A stretch of DNA of 64,000 bases, taken from the NCBI RefSeq assembly GCF_003711515.1, contig NW_021167079.1:2768946-2832945 (forward strand), written 5' to 3'. Position numbers and translations under genes: made by a program. Shown here one piece after another: positions 54,594 to 64,000 of this stretch (position 1 is its first letter; each line of letters begins with the position of its first letter). Below the pieces are notes generated by a model. The model ran no database searches, had not been told where the DNA came from, and worked only from the letters and a program-made list of their open reading frames with translations. Source of the DNA: Sodiomyces alkalinus F11. Its lineage: Eukaryota; Ascomycota; Sordariomycetes; Glomerellales; Plectosphaerellaceae.

Positions 54594-56972
54594 GGGGGAA
54601 CGAGGAAGAAACAAGAATAATATTAAATAAAAAAAAAAGAAAAATAGAAATAGAAATAGAAATTCAAGGAAGAGGAGAAAAGAAGCTAAGCAGAGCCGTT
54701 GAGAGGAAAGTATGGTCGCGAGACGGGAGGGCGGCCGCAGAAGGGGTGCAGTAACTATGTCGATGAGCGAGACCAGGCGGGAGAAGGAAAGAGGCAACAT
54801 AGAGACCGGGTACGCGACTGGCCGAGAAGGCAAGGGGAAATGAAACGAATGCAAACGCTGTCCCGTCTGGCTGGGACCTGGTGGCCTGTCTCCAAGCGTC
54901 CGTCGCTGCCAACGTACCTACAGTTAGGCTTAGGCTTACGGGGTTTATCGGGAAATCCGGGGAATCCGGGGGCTGGTATTGCTTTGGGATTATCCACGGT
55001 TAAATGCCGCCGGTGGCTTGGGTTTTTGTCGACGATTTCGTTAGTTTGACGAACACCTACTGAAACCTAATCGGGCGATACTATACCCCCGAGACGGCGA
55101 GATCCGTCAACCTGCCCAAGGCTGGCTTTCTAGACTTTCTGTCGCACAAGTCAGTCGTAGTCCAACTGCTTAGGTATCAAATTACCAATTGCCTAGTATC
55201 CATGACCCCAGTCAAGTGCTCGCGTGGGCTTTATTAGTGTCTGATGTGGACTGTATGTACTCGTACGGATGGCTTCTGGGGTTCGAGGACACGACACGGC
55301 AGACGCACGCACGAAATCATGCGCCTTTTGCAGACGTCAAAGTGGCAAGCGAAGAGGGAGGGGCATCGACATGGGATGCGGATAAACTTGCGGTCTCAGC
55401 TCCATGGGACCATCAGCCAACTACATACGCTGTACTTATACGCCCCCTTTGTGGAATAGCGTGAAAGGCCAAGTCCACCATACCCCGGCTTTCGTACCAC
55501 CGGGTCGGATCCAGCGGCGGAATACGGCCCGCCGCCCAAAAAGGGCACGGACGAGATCCCTTTACCCCTGAACGCCACCAAGTCTGACAGGAGGTACTTT
55601 GTATTAACCGTTACGTTACACTAAGGTCCCCTAGGTACCTTGGCTAATTCCAGAGTACGTATGTGCTCCACTTCATACGCCAACGGCAGGCAATTCCTAG
55701 GCTCATAGTCCGCCTTTTGCTCACTCGGGAGAGGCGGGGAAGTTCTTCTAGCGTTTGTTGTGGCTGCACATGTGGTGATGGAAGTTTCTTGAAGAGCCGG
55801 AGCCCGCACGCGGGGAATTTACATAACGCGAGCGGTGTGGTGGTTGGTGGTGACCGGAGGAGAAGAGTCAGAAGATCACATGGGAATGCCGGTCGAATAT
55901 ACCTACAACGGATTATGGACAGACAAAGAAAACGGAGAGATGGGGGAAAGGCGGGGGAAGGTCTTGGACAGGACGCATTACTTACACGAAAAAGAAGTGA
56001 TGGCAGTCATGGCGATCAAGATGCGACCGCGGGGCAGGAGAATCAAATGTCCAGCCATGACAACATCAATGCAGCAGGACAAGCACAGACATACGAAGAC
56101 ATGTGGCATACGTAACAGCACATGCGGATCGCCAAATTCATTCCCAACTCGAAAAGAAAGCACGCACCGATTGATGAAGAATAAATATTATGATTATAAT
56201 AAGAAAGCTGGGGAAAGCGGGGACGCGGGACGGGATGGAAAGGTCGCCGGCTTCGCTTCTCAGTACCTATGCCCCAATACCGTCCTGACTCCTCCGTACG
56301 TTGTACTCCGTACCTAACTATTATTCTTACCTATTTGACAGCTTCAGTTCCCTTCTCCTTCTTTCCTGGTTGGCGCAGGGATCTTTGACCCAGGTAAAAT
56401 CTCGCTTTACCCGATCTAGTGGGTGGGACTTCGGCCCTGGCGCTTCTCGTTCCGAGGTGCCGGCTGCCTAGCTGCGGTACGTACGTCGTGCATGGCGAAG
56501 GAGCTGCAGAAATCCCATCACGGAATGACCGCCTTCGTAGGGTGGGACACGGGACTTACCGGTGAAGGAAACGACGCGAGAGACCTAGGTATTTCGTCTG
56601 GTTGGAGGAAGAGAGGTGGCGTTTCTTCGTCCTGGGAAATTGGGAATCGAATCACCGATCTGGCTTCTGAGAAATTGGGCAAAATACCCACCTCTGTAGG
56701 AAGCACTAGTACGGAGTAATTAGAGCCTTCGTCGGTTGGAATGTGTGGGTAAGGGTAAGTAAGGGAAAGGGGGAATCAGTACTACCGACAACAAAGAAAA
56801 AGACCAGCAACGGGAAATGGCCGTTGGTGTACATATGTAGACTGCGGTGAAGTTTGAGACTAATGCTTCAGCCGAAGGAAATGGAGATTTTTCCCGGTGA
56901 AGTCTCTTGGCGGGAGACGAGAAGAAGACGTCCGTAAAGGCGGTTGTTGGTTAATAACAGGTTCATGATCGA

Positions 56973-57061
56973 TGGTTAGTGGTTAGTGGGTAATTAGTGG
57001 TTAGAGGTCAGTGGTTAGTGGTCAGTGGTCAGTGGTTAGCGGTCAGTGGTTGGTGGTTGGT
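56973..57061. repeat. degenerate 7-bp tandem repeat (TTAGTGG)
   Basis: About a dozen units of TTAGTGG or TCAGTGG with a few variants (TTAGAGG, TTAGCGG, TTGGTGG) and one interruption. Reminiscent of a degenerate G-rich telomere-like unit, but not the TTAGGG repeat. Confidence 0.8.
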
Positions 57062-57231
57062 TGGATCGGGACGAATCAACGGGAATCTCCCCCAACTTTT
57101 CTGCGGATTCTAGCTTCTTGCTCTGGACTGTTTTCGGACTTTGAGGCGTAGACACACGTGAGCTGTGAGGGCCGGATAAACCGGGGAAGACTTCTTCACA
57201 TCATGACCGTATGCTGTATGAGACCCTACCC

Positions 57232-57294
57232 TTACCCTCCTCACCCTCCTCACCCTCCTCACCCTCCTCACCCTCCTCACCCTCCTTACCCTAC
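57232..57294. repeat. 9-bp tandem repeat (TCACCCTCC)
   Basis: Five perfect copies of TCACCCTCC at 57241-57285 flanked by one imperfect copy on each side (TTACCCTCC, TTACCCTAC). Confidence 0.9.
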
Positions 57295-57935
57295 CCCTCC
57301 AAGTTCCAACGCTTCGGCCGGGGTTGACAGGGGTGAACAGGAGGCAGGGGATGTTTCGTTCCCCAGCTTGGTTCGGCGCATCAGCTTGGATCAGGCAAGG
57401 TAGAAGAACGTGATGGATGGGTGGGCATGGCATCGCATGGCCCGCCGCCCAGCCCCAGCCCACACATCCCTCCTTCTACGGCATGGAAATGGCATGCATC
57501 CGAATCTGGGGATGACTAGGTATCCCCATAGCTCCATCAGCTCCATCTGCCTGCGTGTCGGTTCTATTGGGTCCATGTAAGTAAGATATATGTAGATGAA
57601 CAGATGCCTCCAATCCAGGGCCCAAGGGTTTCGTCATTTTTTCTTTTCTTTTCTTCCTCTCTTGCTCCTTGGGCTTTGGCAACCTACCTAACCTAACCCA
57701 TGCCCAGGTAATGTAATGCTACCGGCGACACGCAAGGGGTTTGCCATGACCACAGTCCATCGGCGTCGTTGAACGGGAGAAAGAAATAAGAAGAACAATA
57801 TAACGGCCTACGGGGACGAACGCCACACTTTCCAAGTGTCCTCACCATCGTTCCATATTTCCCCCCTGATATTTCTTTCCTATCTCCCCTCTCCCCTCTC
57901 CCCCCGCCCCACCCCTTGCCGAAGACACTCACATC

Positions 57936-59812
57936 ATGGCCGACGCGACCCCCAGTCCGGGGAACCAGGTCGGTGTTGATCTCAATCTATCTACTGTGGT
58001 CCGTGGACTCCGTGCCCACTAACATTGATACCCCCGGGTTCTCAGGCCAGTGATGTCGTCGACACGGGACTCCCTCTGGCCCTCCTCGGCCTGGTCATCC
58101 CTCACGGTGTATGCACGCTGTTCATTCTCGGCCGGCTATACGCCCGCGTCGTGCTCCTGCGCAAGTGGTTCCTCGACGACACGCTCATCCTCCTCTCGTT
58201 CCTCTTCTCCACCGCCGTCTGCGTCGTCTACAGCGTGGCGTCCCGGCGGCCAGACATCCTCCACGCCGACGAAGAGGCGCTCCAGTCCAGCCTAGGACCG
58301 GGCAACCAGTGGGCCGTGCACCCGTACATCCTCCGGACCTACCTGGGCCTCATCTTCTACCAGATGTGCCTCTGCCTCAACAAGCTCTCGATCCTCTCGT
58401 TCTACCTCCGCATGTTCAGCTCGCGGCCCAAGGAGCGCATCCTGGTCCTGTGCACCATCGCCTTCGTCATCGCCTTCGGCCTGCCCATGCTCTTCATGAG
58501 CATCTTCCAGTGCCACCCGACCCAGGGCCGCTTCTTCGGCCGCCCCATGTACTGCTTCGGCTTCGCCGACCTCCTCATCTCCAGCGCCACCTTCCACGCC
58601 CTGACCGACACCTGGCTCCTCCTCCTCATCGTGCCCGTCATCTCGGGGCTCGACATCCCGGCCAAGCAGAAGGTCGTGCTCTCCATCGTCCTCAATCTCG
58701 GCATCTTCGTCATCTCGGCCGGCGTCGTCCGCCTCATGCTCAGCCTGCGCGAGAACTTCCGCCCGGACCTCGTGGGCGTCACCACCACCCTCGGCTTCTT
58801 CGTCATGACCATCCTCGAGTGCGACCTTGCCATCATCTGTGCCAGCGCGCCCACCCTCCGCCCCTTGTTCGCCCGTATGTTCCCCTGGATCATGCGCGAC
58901 CCGCGCCGCCGATCCATGCGGCCCGGTTTCGTCCCCGGCGCTGCGGCCGCCCTCGCGTCCCCCGTCAGGAGGCTCACCGCACGCCGGTCGCCAAACTGGG
59001 AGAACAACAACAACACCAATATTAACCACCACCACCATCGCAATAACAATAACAACACCCCGAACCTGACCAATGTCAGCTACGACGGGTACCCCTGGAC
59101 CGAGCCCATGCGGCCGACAACCACGACAACAACCAACACCAACTCCCCCCTCGTGCTACACAGCCGCGACGCCAGCGACGGCGGCCGGCTCAACAGGCTA
59201 TCGAAGAAGGGAATCGGACCCGTGACGGCCCCGGCTCCCGTGCTGAGGAACAGCAGCACCAGAACAGGCCACGGCCGCACTGCCACAGCAACAACAACAA
59301 CAACAACAACAACACCAGCAACAAGGACGACGACGACGACGACGATGATCCCCCCGCTGAGACTGCGGAGCATGGCGTCCGTCATTGGCGTCGGCACCTC
59401 GGGGAGCCGGAGCCGCGAGCAGACGAGGACGGGGGACGGCCGGCCCATCTTGGAGAACAGCCAGACCAGCTCGGTCATGAGCGAGATGCAGTTCGAGGCG
59501 GGACGGGACGACGAGAGGCCGTCGCCGCCGCAGTATCAGCAGAGGATCCCGCTTCGGGTGAGGTGGAGGCAGAGCCGGGAGAGCCTTGTCGTGGGAGAGA
59601 ATGACCCGATGGGCCGCGTGAGTCCGCCGCACTTTGGCTATGAGGCCCATGCGTGGTCGCCGAGAACGGGGGGGCGGGATGGCAGAGACATTTGGGACGG
59701 AAGTAATAATGGGTGGGACGGGCGAGATAGGTGGGGTGCAAGGGATCAGTGGGAGGAGAGAGATGTGTGGGATAACCCCAGGCTAGAGAGAGACAGGGGA
59801 GGCGACGTCTAG
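57936..59812 (+). CDS. fungal 7TM rhodopsin-domain integral membrane protein
   Basis: Two exons, 599 aa: 57936-57968 and 58046-59812; donor GTCGGT, acceptor TCTCAG, phase 0. The first exon encodes MADATPSPGNQ. Exon 2 starts with the fungal rhodopsin-domain fold (SAT4/PTH11-like integral membrane family): LALLGLVIPHGVCTLFILGR, DDTLILLSFLFSTAVCVVYS, LGLIFYQMCLCLNKLSILSF (the conserved K-SIL-FY segment), VIAFGLPMLFMSIFQCHPTQ, CFGFADLLISSATFHALTDT, VVLSIVLNLGIFVISAGVVR and FVMTILECDLAIICASAPTL. The order is diagnostic. A long cytosolic tail of about 290 residues is low-complexity: Asn/His runs, several Thr runs, then an RWDR-type Asp/Trp/Arg-rich end. Members are proposed receptors or membrane sensors; the ligand is unknown. 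Confidence 0.9.
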
Positions 59813-60460
59813 ACACGGAGTAGTTGTCTGGTGGTGGTTCGGTGATGTTACCTTTTTTTTTTCCTTTCTCACTAGCGGTTGCTGTTTTTCTTTTTGTATT
59901 CCATCCTTTCTCTCTCTCTCTTGCTTCCTATTTATTCCCCCCACGGAGATGGCATGGCGAAAGGCGTTGGCGAGATTTGGCATGACCAGCGCAAGGAAGA
60001 CGAGAAACTAGAAAAAGGGCATGTACCTATGTAAGATGGAAGGGGAGTCTCAGTCTTCGGAAGAGCCGCTGCCGGCCCTATGATGGAGTCCTAGACGGAG
60101 ATGGGGGCTTTGGAGATGAAGAGCCCCGTGGTGTATGGTGAACCATCTTGTGGTGATGGATCGATCTTGCTTACCGATAGCATCGACTCGACTTGGACGG
60201 CGGAAATATTTGCATGATTGAAATATTCGATAAAATATGACTGACTGATCTATGTGGTGCTGTTCTGATGCCTTTGGAAAGTCCGGATCGTGAGGGATAG
60301 ACGGTGAGTTGTGAGCACTGAGATGCAATGGTTATCGAACAGACCACAGTCTTTTCGGTTACGTAATGGGCCGGATTGCAAAGAGTATAATCCGGGTAGA
60401 CGCTTACAGAATCTGCACTATATAAAATACGGTGGCAGCGTTTCCCTGACGGTCTAAGAC
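59813..60460. other. intergenic region before the transposon
   Basis: 3' flank of the 7TM gene with a T-rich tract (59852-59870), then ordinary sequence up to an abrupt change in dinucleotide use near 60460. Confidence 0.5.
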
Positions 60461-63400
60461 AGTTAAAAATATATATAATTGCCTTAATTAAATTTTAACC
60501 TATGTTATAACGATTTTAACTACGCTTTATCTGATAATTCAGACTCTTACTTACTAAGTGAAGATATACCTATTTTACCTACCCTTTTACCACTACTACC
60601 GATTTAAGAAGCTATCTAGCTACGCCGATATAGCGTGTTAATCTATATTAAGATATCGTATCTTAGCCCTATTACATATAAAACCTATAAGAATTAGGAG
60701 CTCTGGCGACGCCTATACGAATAGGTTACCATCTATAATAACGTGTAGAGGTTTCTCTGCCTAGTCGATCCGACTTAGTCCCCCGAGGAGCCTATAATAC
60801 CGGATTACGGCTTTTTCCTATCTATAACACCTAGGCGTACGCCTATATAATATCTCGACCTTACGGACGCCGGCCAGAAAGCGTACGACGTCGAAATCGC
60901 GCGCTAGAAGATCCTATAAGCGTAATACGATAGCTACCTAAAGGGGATTAACGCTATACTAACCTAGCAGGTTAATACTATTAACTAAAGCCGTAAATAA
61001 CTACTATAAGGAGGTATACCTCGCGAGGTATATAAAGCCGTTAAACGCGATACGGATTAGTACCTAGCCACCCGTTAAACCGATACCTATAAAGAGTATA
61101 TCGAGTATACTTATTATCCTACGAATAGCCTTAAGAAGCTCGGGGAGTAGTTAGATAAGTAGTAGTTACTACTATAAAGCTATAAAGATACCGGTTCGAA
61201 GCCCGCCACGTATATATAGGTTATAGATTTCTTTAAAGGTATACGCCCCTATACCGGCCGCGATTAGACTAAGGCTAAGGGACGCTTTATAGATAACTAA
61301 GTAGTTATACCCGAAGACCTTTATACCCTCGGCTAGAAGTATATTAATACTAGACTTAAAGACTAAGGAAAACACGGTAGCCACCGCGCTATAGTATTCC
61401 CTATACTATATACCGGAAGCGAAGAGGGTGAAGATACCTTAGAGGCCACGGCTAAGCCCCGTAAGAAGGGCGGCCGTGGGAAGAATAAAGGTAAGAATCC
61501 TACTACCGCGGTATCTATAGCTATACCTTTAGCTGCTTTAACTAACTATTTCTCTTCTAAGCGCCGCTAATCTGCTTTATAGAGAGGGTAGATCTACCGC
61601 GTATACGCTATACCTAGCCACGATATTAACGCCTGCTTTTATTTATTCCCGGATACGGTATATAACGATTAGATACCTTTTAAGAGCACTAAAATAACCG
61701 TCTAACGGATCCTTAAATACGACCCCTCGCTGCGCGCGGAAGTGGAAGAACTACGCGCCGTAAAGAAGGTGAAGAAGGATATAAGCCGGGACTCTATATA
61801 GCTTAAAGAGGCGTGACTTAACTATAGTAGCGTCCGTAGCGGTATCTCCTACGCCGCTACCTTTACAGCTAGTACTACTACTAGCTACCCTCTTCGAACC
61901 TCTGCTATCCTTAATTCCGGTACTACTATTTATATTTTTAACAATTTTTCCCCCTTTTCGGATTTTATACTCGTTACGCCGAGAGACTACGTAGTCGTAG
62001 GCAGTTTATCCCTGCCTATTAAAGGTTACGGTAACGTGACTATAAGATTAAACGGACTAATAGGAGGCCTTGATTTTAGGCTATTAAACGTCGTATACTA
62101 CGAGAATTTTATCTATAATTTAATCTCTAACTAACGCCTATATCTTCGAGGATACTAGTGGGATCAGAAGCCACTAAATAACTATATTCGGCGTTCCGAT
62201 AGATCTATACTATACTAGCTAAGTCACCGCTTTAATTAAACCGTTATTGAATACGTGCCCTCTAACTAATCTACGGCTGCTTTTCTAGGCTTTTCTTTCT
62301 CTTCTACTACCCGAAAAGGCGTCTATAAATCGACGATATAGTATTTAAGCACTATAAAGGGTATCTTATAGTATCTACGCCTAGGGTATATAGGCCCTAA
62401 ACCACTTCGGCACCTAGAAGAGTAGACGCAGGGGGTTCAAATCAAGGGACTAATAACTATCGACTACGAGGCCTACAAGCTTATAAAGATAAAACGGTAT
62501 GTTAGCAGGCGCCCTTATACTATACCTGCCTATATAGGGGAGCGATAGGCGATTAATTTCACGGATTTTAAATAAACGTCCGACGGGGACTTAAGGTTTA
62601 TATTTTTCACCGACCGTTATAGTGGTTTTACGGCTACCTACGTTATAAAGAGTAAGCTAGTAGTGGATATCCTCGTAATAATTAAGAAATTCCTCGTTTA
62701 GGTGGACCGCTAATTAGACTATAAGGTACGCGTTTTCGAATCTAATAATAAGCTAACTTAATCCCACGATATCACCTAATTCCTATATAGCGAGGGTATC
62801 CTTTTAGAGGTATCTGCTACCGATACTTAAGTATAGAACGGGGGTACCGAACACGCTGCTGCCGTGGTTATTTTAAAGGGTTATACGATAAATATCCACG
62901 TAAAACTACCACTGTTTATATAGCCTAAGGCTATTCCTATAGCTACATACGTCTATAACCGCACGCCACGAAGGCAGTATAATAAGGAATAGAAAACGCT
63001 ATATAAGGTCCTCTTTAAAAGGAAGCCGATTTTATTATACCTTTAAGCCTACGGCTATAAGGCGTACGCGATAATAAAGGACGCCTAAAAGGCTGTTAAT
63101 AAGCTAGTAAATCGTATTGCTCCTCATGCCTATATCGGCTACCTTATCGGCTATAATTCCACTAATATTTTTCGTATCTAGGTGCCCAGCCTATACCGCT
63201 ATAACCGCGTTATTCGAATACGCGATATGGATTTTAACGAACGCGTCTTCTTTAACGGTGATATCGCTACCTTTAAGGATAACCTCTATTAATTAACCGA
63301 GGAGTAATTAGAAGACCTAATTAGTTAGATTAAGTAGAAGAGGGCTAGAGATTCACGGCCGTTTACGGATGTATAAGCTAAGGACCCCCCCTTTATATAA

Positions 63401-64000
63401 CTGCTTATTTTGAATTATTAGATCCGGGAATAAACGCCCCCGGATCCCTTTCCTTAACGGCTTTACCATTAAGGTTATAGTCCGTAATACCCGGCCGTAA
63501 AGGGGTAGAGGAGGCTATCTTAAGGTAATTAGAATAAGATTTAGGTTATAAATAGTGTGATTTAGCCGGTATAGCGCCTGATTACCGTTTATTTCCGCCC
63601 GATCCACTACTTCTTACTCTACTAGTAACCCCGCTATCGGTTATAGCGCTAATAGTAGCCGTTCTATTAGGAAACCGTGATACCCCTATAGCCATAGGGT
63701 TCTAGGATAACGGAACACGGTACTATAATACCCCTATAGCTACGGCTATAGGGCTCCTATTAAATAGAGGAGCGTAACTAATTCGGTAAGGAGATAGCTA
63801 GAAAAGAGACTATTAGGTTATTATATTTAATGCTAACCGCTACGCCCCTAATATATATATATTAAATACGAGTCCGCTAACTAAATTACGGTTAAAAAGG
63901 TCTACGCCTATAGCGTTATAGCGACGTTTAATAATACCCTACGAATTCACGGCCCCGGTAATAGCTACCGGAAGTATATCCCGGGAGGCTATCTCGGGAA
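60461..64000 (+). mobile_element. RIP-mutated Ty1/copia retrotransposon, incomplete at the window edge
   Basis: From about 60461 to the window end CpA and TpG nearly vanish while TpA abounds (61081-61260 has one CpA and no TpG), and every frame is full of TAA and TAG. Reading the plus strand through stops gives a copia order. A Gag-like region runs to about 61800 (YLFPDTVYND, then ILKYDPSLRAEVEEL). A protease segment (NSGTTIYIFN) lies near 61915, a Gag-pre-integrase block (LGYIGPKPLRHLEE) near 62385, and an integrase core (FFTDRYSGFTATYVIKS, QNGG.EH, ATYVYNRTPRRQYNKE) at 62580-62995. YLIGYNSTNIFRI and RIRDMDFNERVFF follow to about 63260. No reverse transcriptase motif was recognised before the end. 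Long terminal repeats were not identified. The element is dead. Confidence 0.88.
63684..63753. repeat. inverted-repeat motifs in the RIP block
   Basis: A perfect 9-bp stem CCCTATAGC (63732-63740) with GCTATAGGG (63745-63753) around a 4-base loop, and a related shorter hairpin CCCTAT/ATAGGG about 50 bases earlier. Possibly part of an LTR or another decayed element joined to the copia sequence. Confidence 0.5.

Larger units (their letters stand above)
54594..57935. other. 3.3 kb intergenic region with tandem repeats
   Basis: No gene recognised on either strand. A purine-rich tract follows the BPL1 stop (54600-54700). A TAAGGTCCCCTAGGTACCTT motif lies at 55623-55643. Two short tandem arrays are listed separately. 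Confidence 0.5.

Noticed and set aside
57232..57294. Possible CRISPR-like array or coding repeat (Arg-Arg-Val on the minus strand)
   Set aside because: The units are 9 bp with no spacers in a fungal genome; a minisatellite explains it.
58292..59038. Glu/Asp-rich frames on the minus strand
   Set aside because: They are the reverse of the 7TM gene's membrane helices and carry no family signal.
61172..61384. Short minus-strand open frame inside the RIP block
   Set aside because: Random frame in AT-rich mutated sequence; the copia proteins read on the plus strand.

Overview
The window is nuclear DNA of a filamentous ascomycete (Pezizomycotina, most likely a sordariomycete). The evidence is short introns of about 50 to 140 nt with GTRNGY donors and CTAAC-like branch points, GC-rich third codon positions, fungal-specific families (rhodopsin-domain 7TM protein, fungal copper amine oxidase, GH25 lysozyme, Mgm101, Coa4), and sequence blocks nearly free of CpA and TpG but rich in TpA and in-frame TAA/TAG, the mark of repeat-induced point mutation (RIP). 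The species cannot be named from the sequence alone.

Layout. 1-0.9 kb: RIP-like relic. 0.9-4.8 kb: a spliced fungal membrane protein (-) divergent from a SAM methyltransferase (+). 5.1-5.9 kb: a faint relic of a membrane-protein gene (-). 6.4-11.2 kb: secreted endonuclease/exonuclease/phosphatase protein (+) convergent with a 12-exon secreted subtilase (-). 14.5-15.8 kb: NRDE/TANGO2 protein. 17.0-18.7 kb: a disrupted gene. 19.2-22.5 kb: TFIIH subunit TFB2 (-) divergent from a hotdog thioesterase with a 16-nt exon (+). 22.7-24.1 kb: multi-pass membrane protein (-). 27.8-29.6 kb: low-complexity Arg/Asp/Pro-rich protein (+). 30.4-34.6 kb: GH25 lysozyme and copper amine oxidase (both -). 36.1-38.8 kb: RNase Z-like metallo-beta-lactamase protein (+) convergent with an APH-type kinase (-). 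41.0 kb: intron-containing tRNA-Glu. 41.6-42.8 kb: coiled-coil protein (-). 44.7-46.6 kb: MFS transporter (+). 48.0-49.4 kb: TB2/DP1/HVA22 protein (+). 49.7-54.6 kb: MGM101 (-), COA4 (-) and BPL1 (+). 57.9-59.8 kb: 7TM rhodopsin-domain protein (+). 60.5-64 kb: heavily RIP-mutated Ty1/copia element.

There is no obvious operon-like pathway. Three neighbours are functionally suggestive: mitochondrial DNA maintenance (MGM101), cytochrome oxidase assembly (COA4) and biotin-protein ligase (BPL1) lie side by side, the last two sharing a 0.5 kb divergent promoter. Several encoded proteins look secreted (nuclease-like protein, subtilase, lysozyme) and fit an extracellular lifestyle. Exon structures were worked out by hand from reading frame, splice signals and family conservation. 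All were checked for phase consistency, but none is backed by transcripts.
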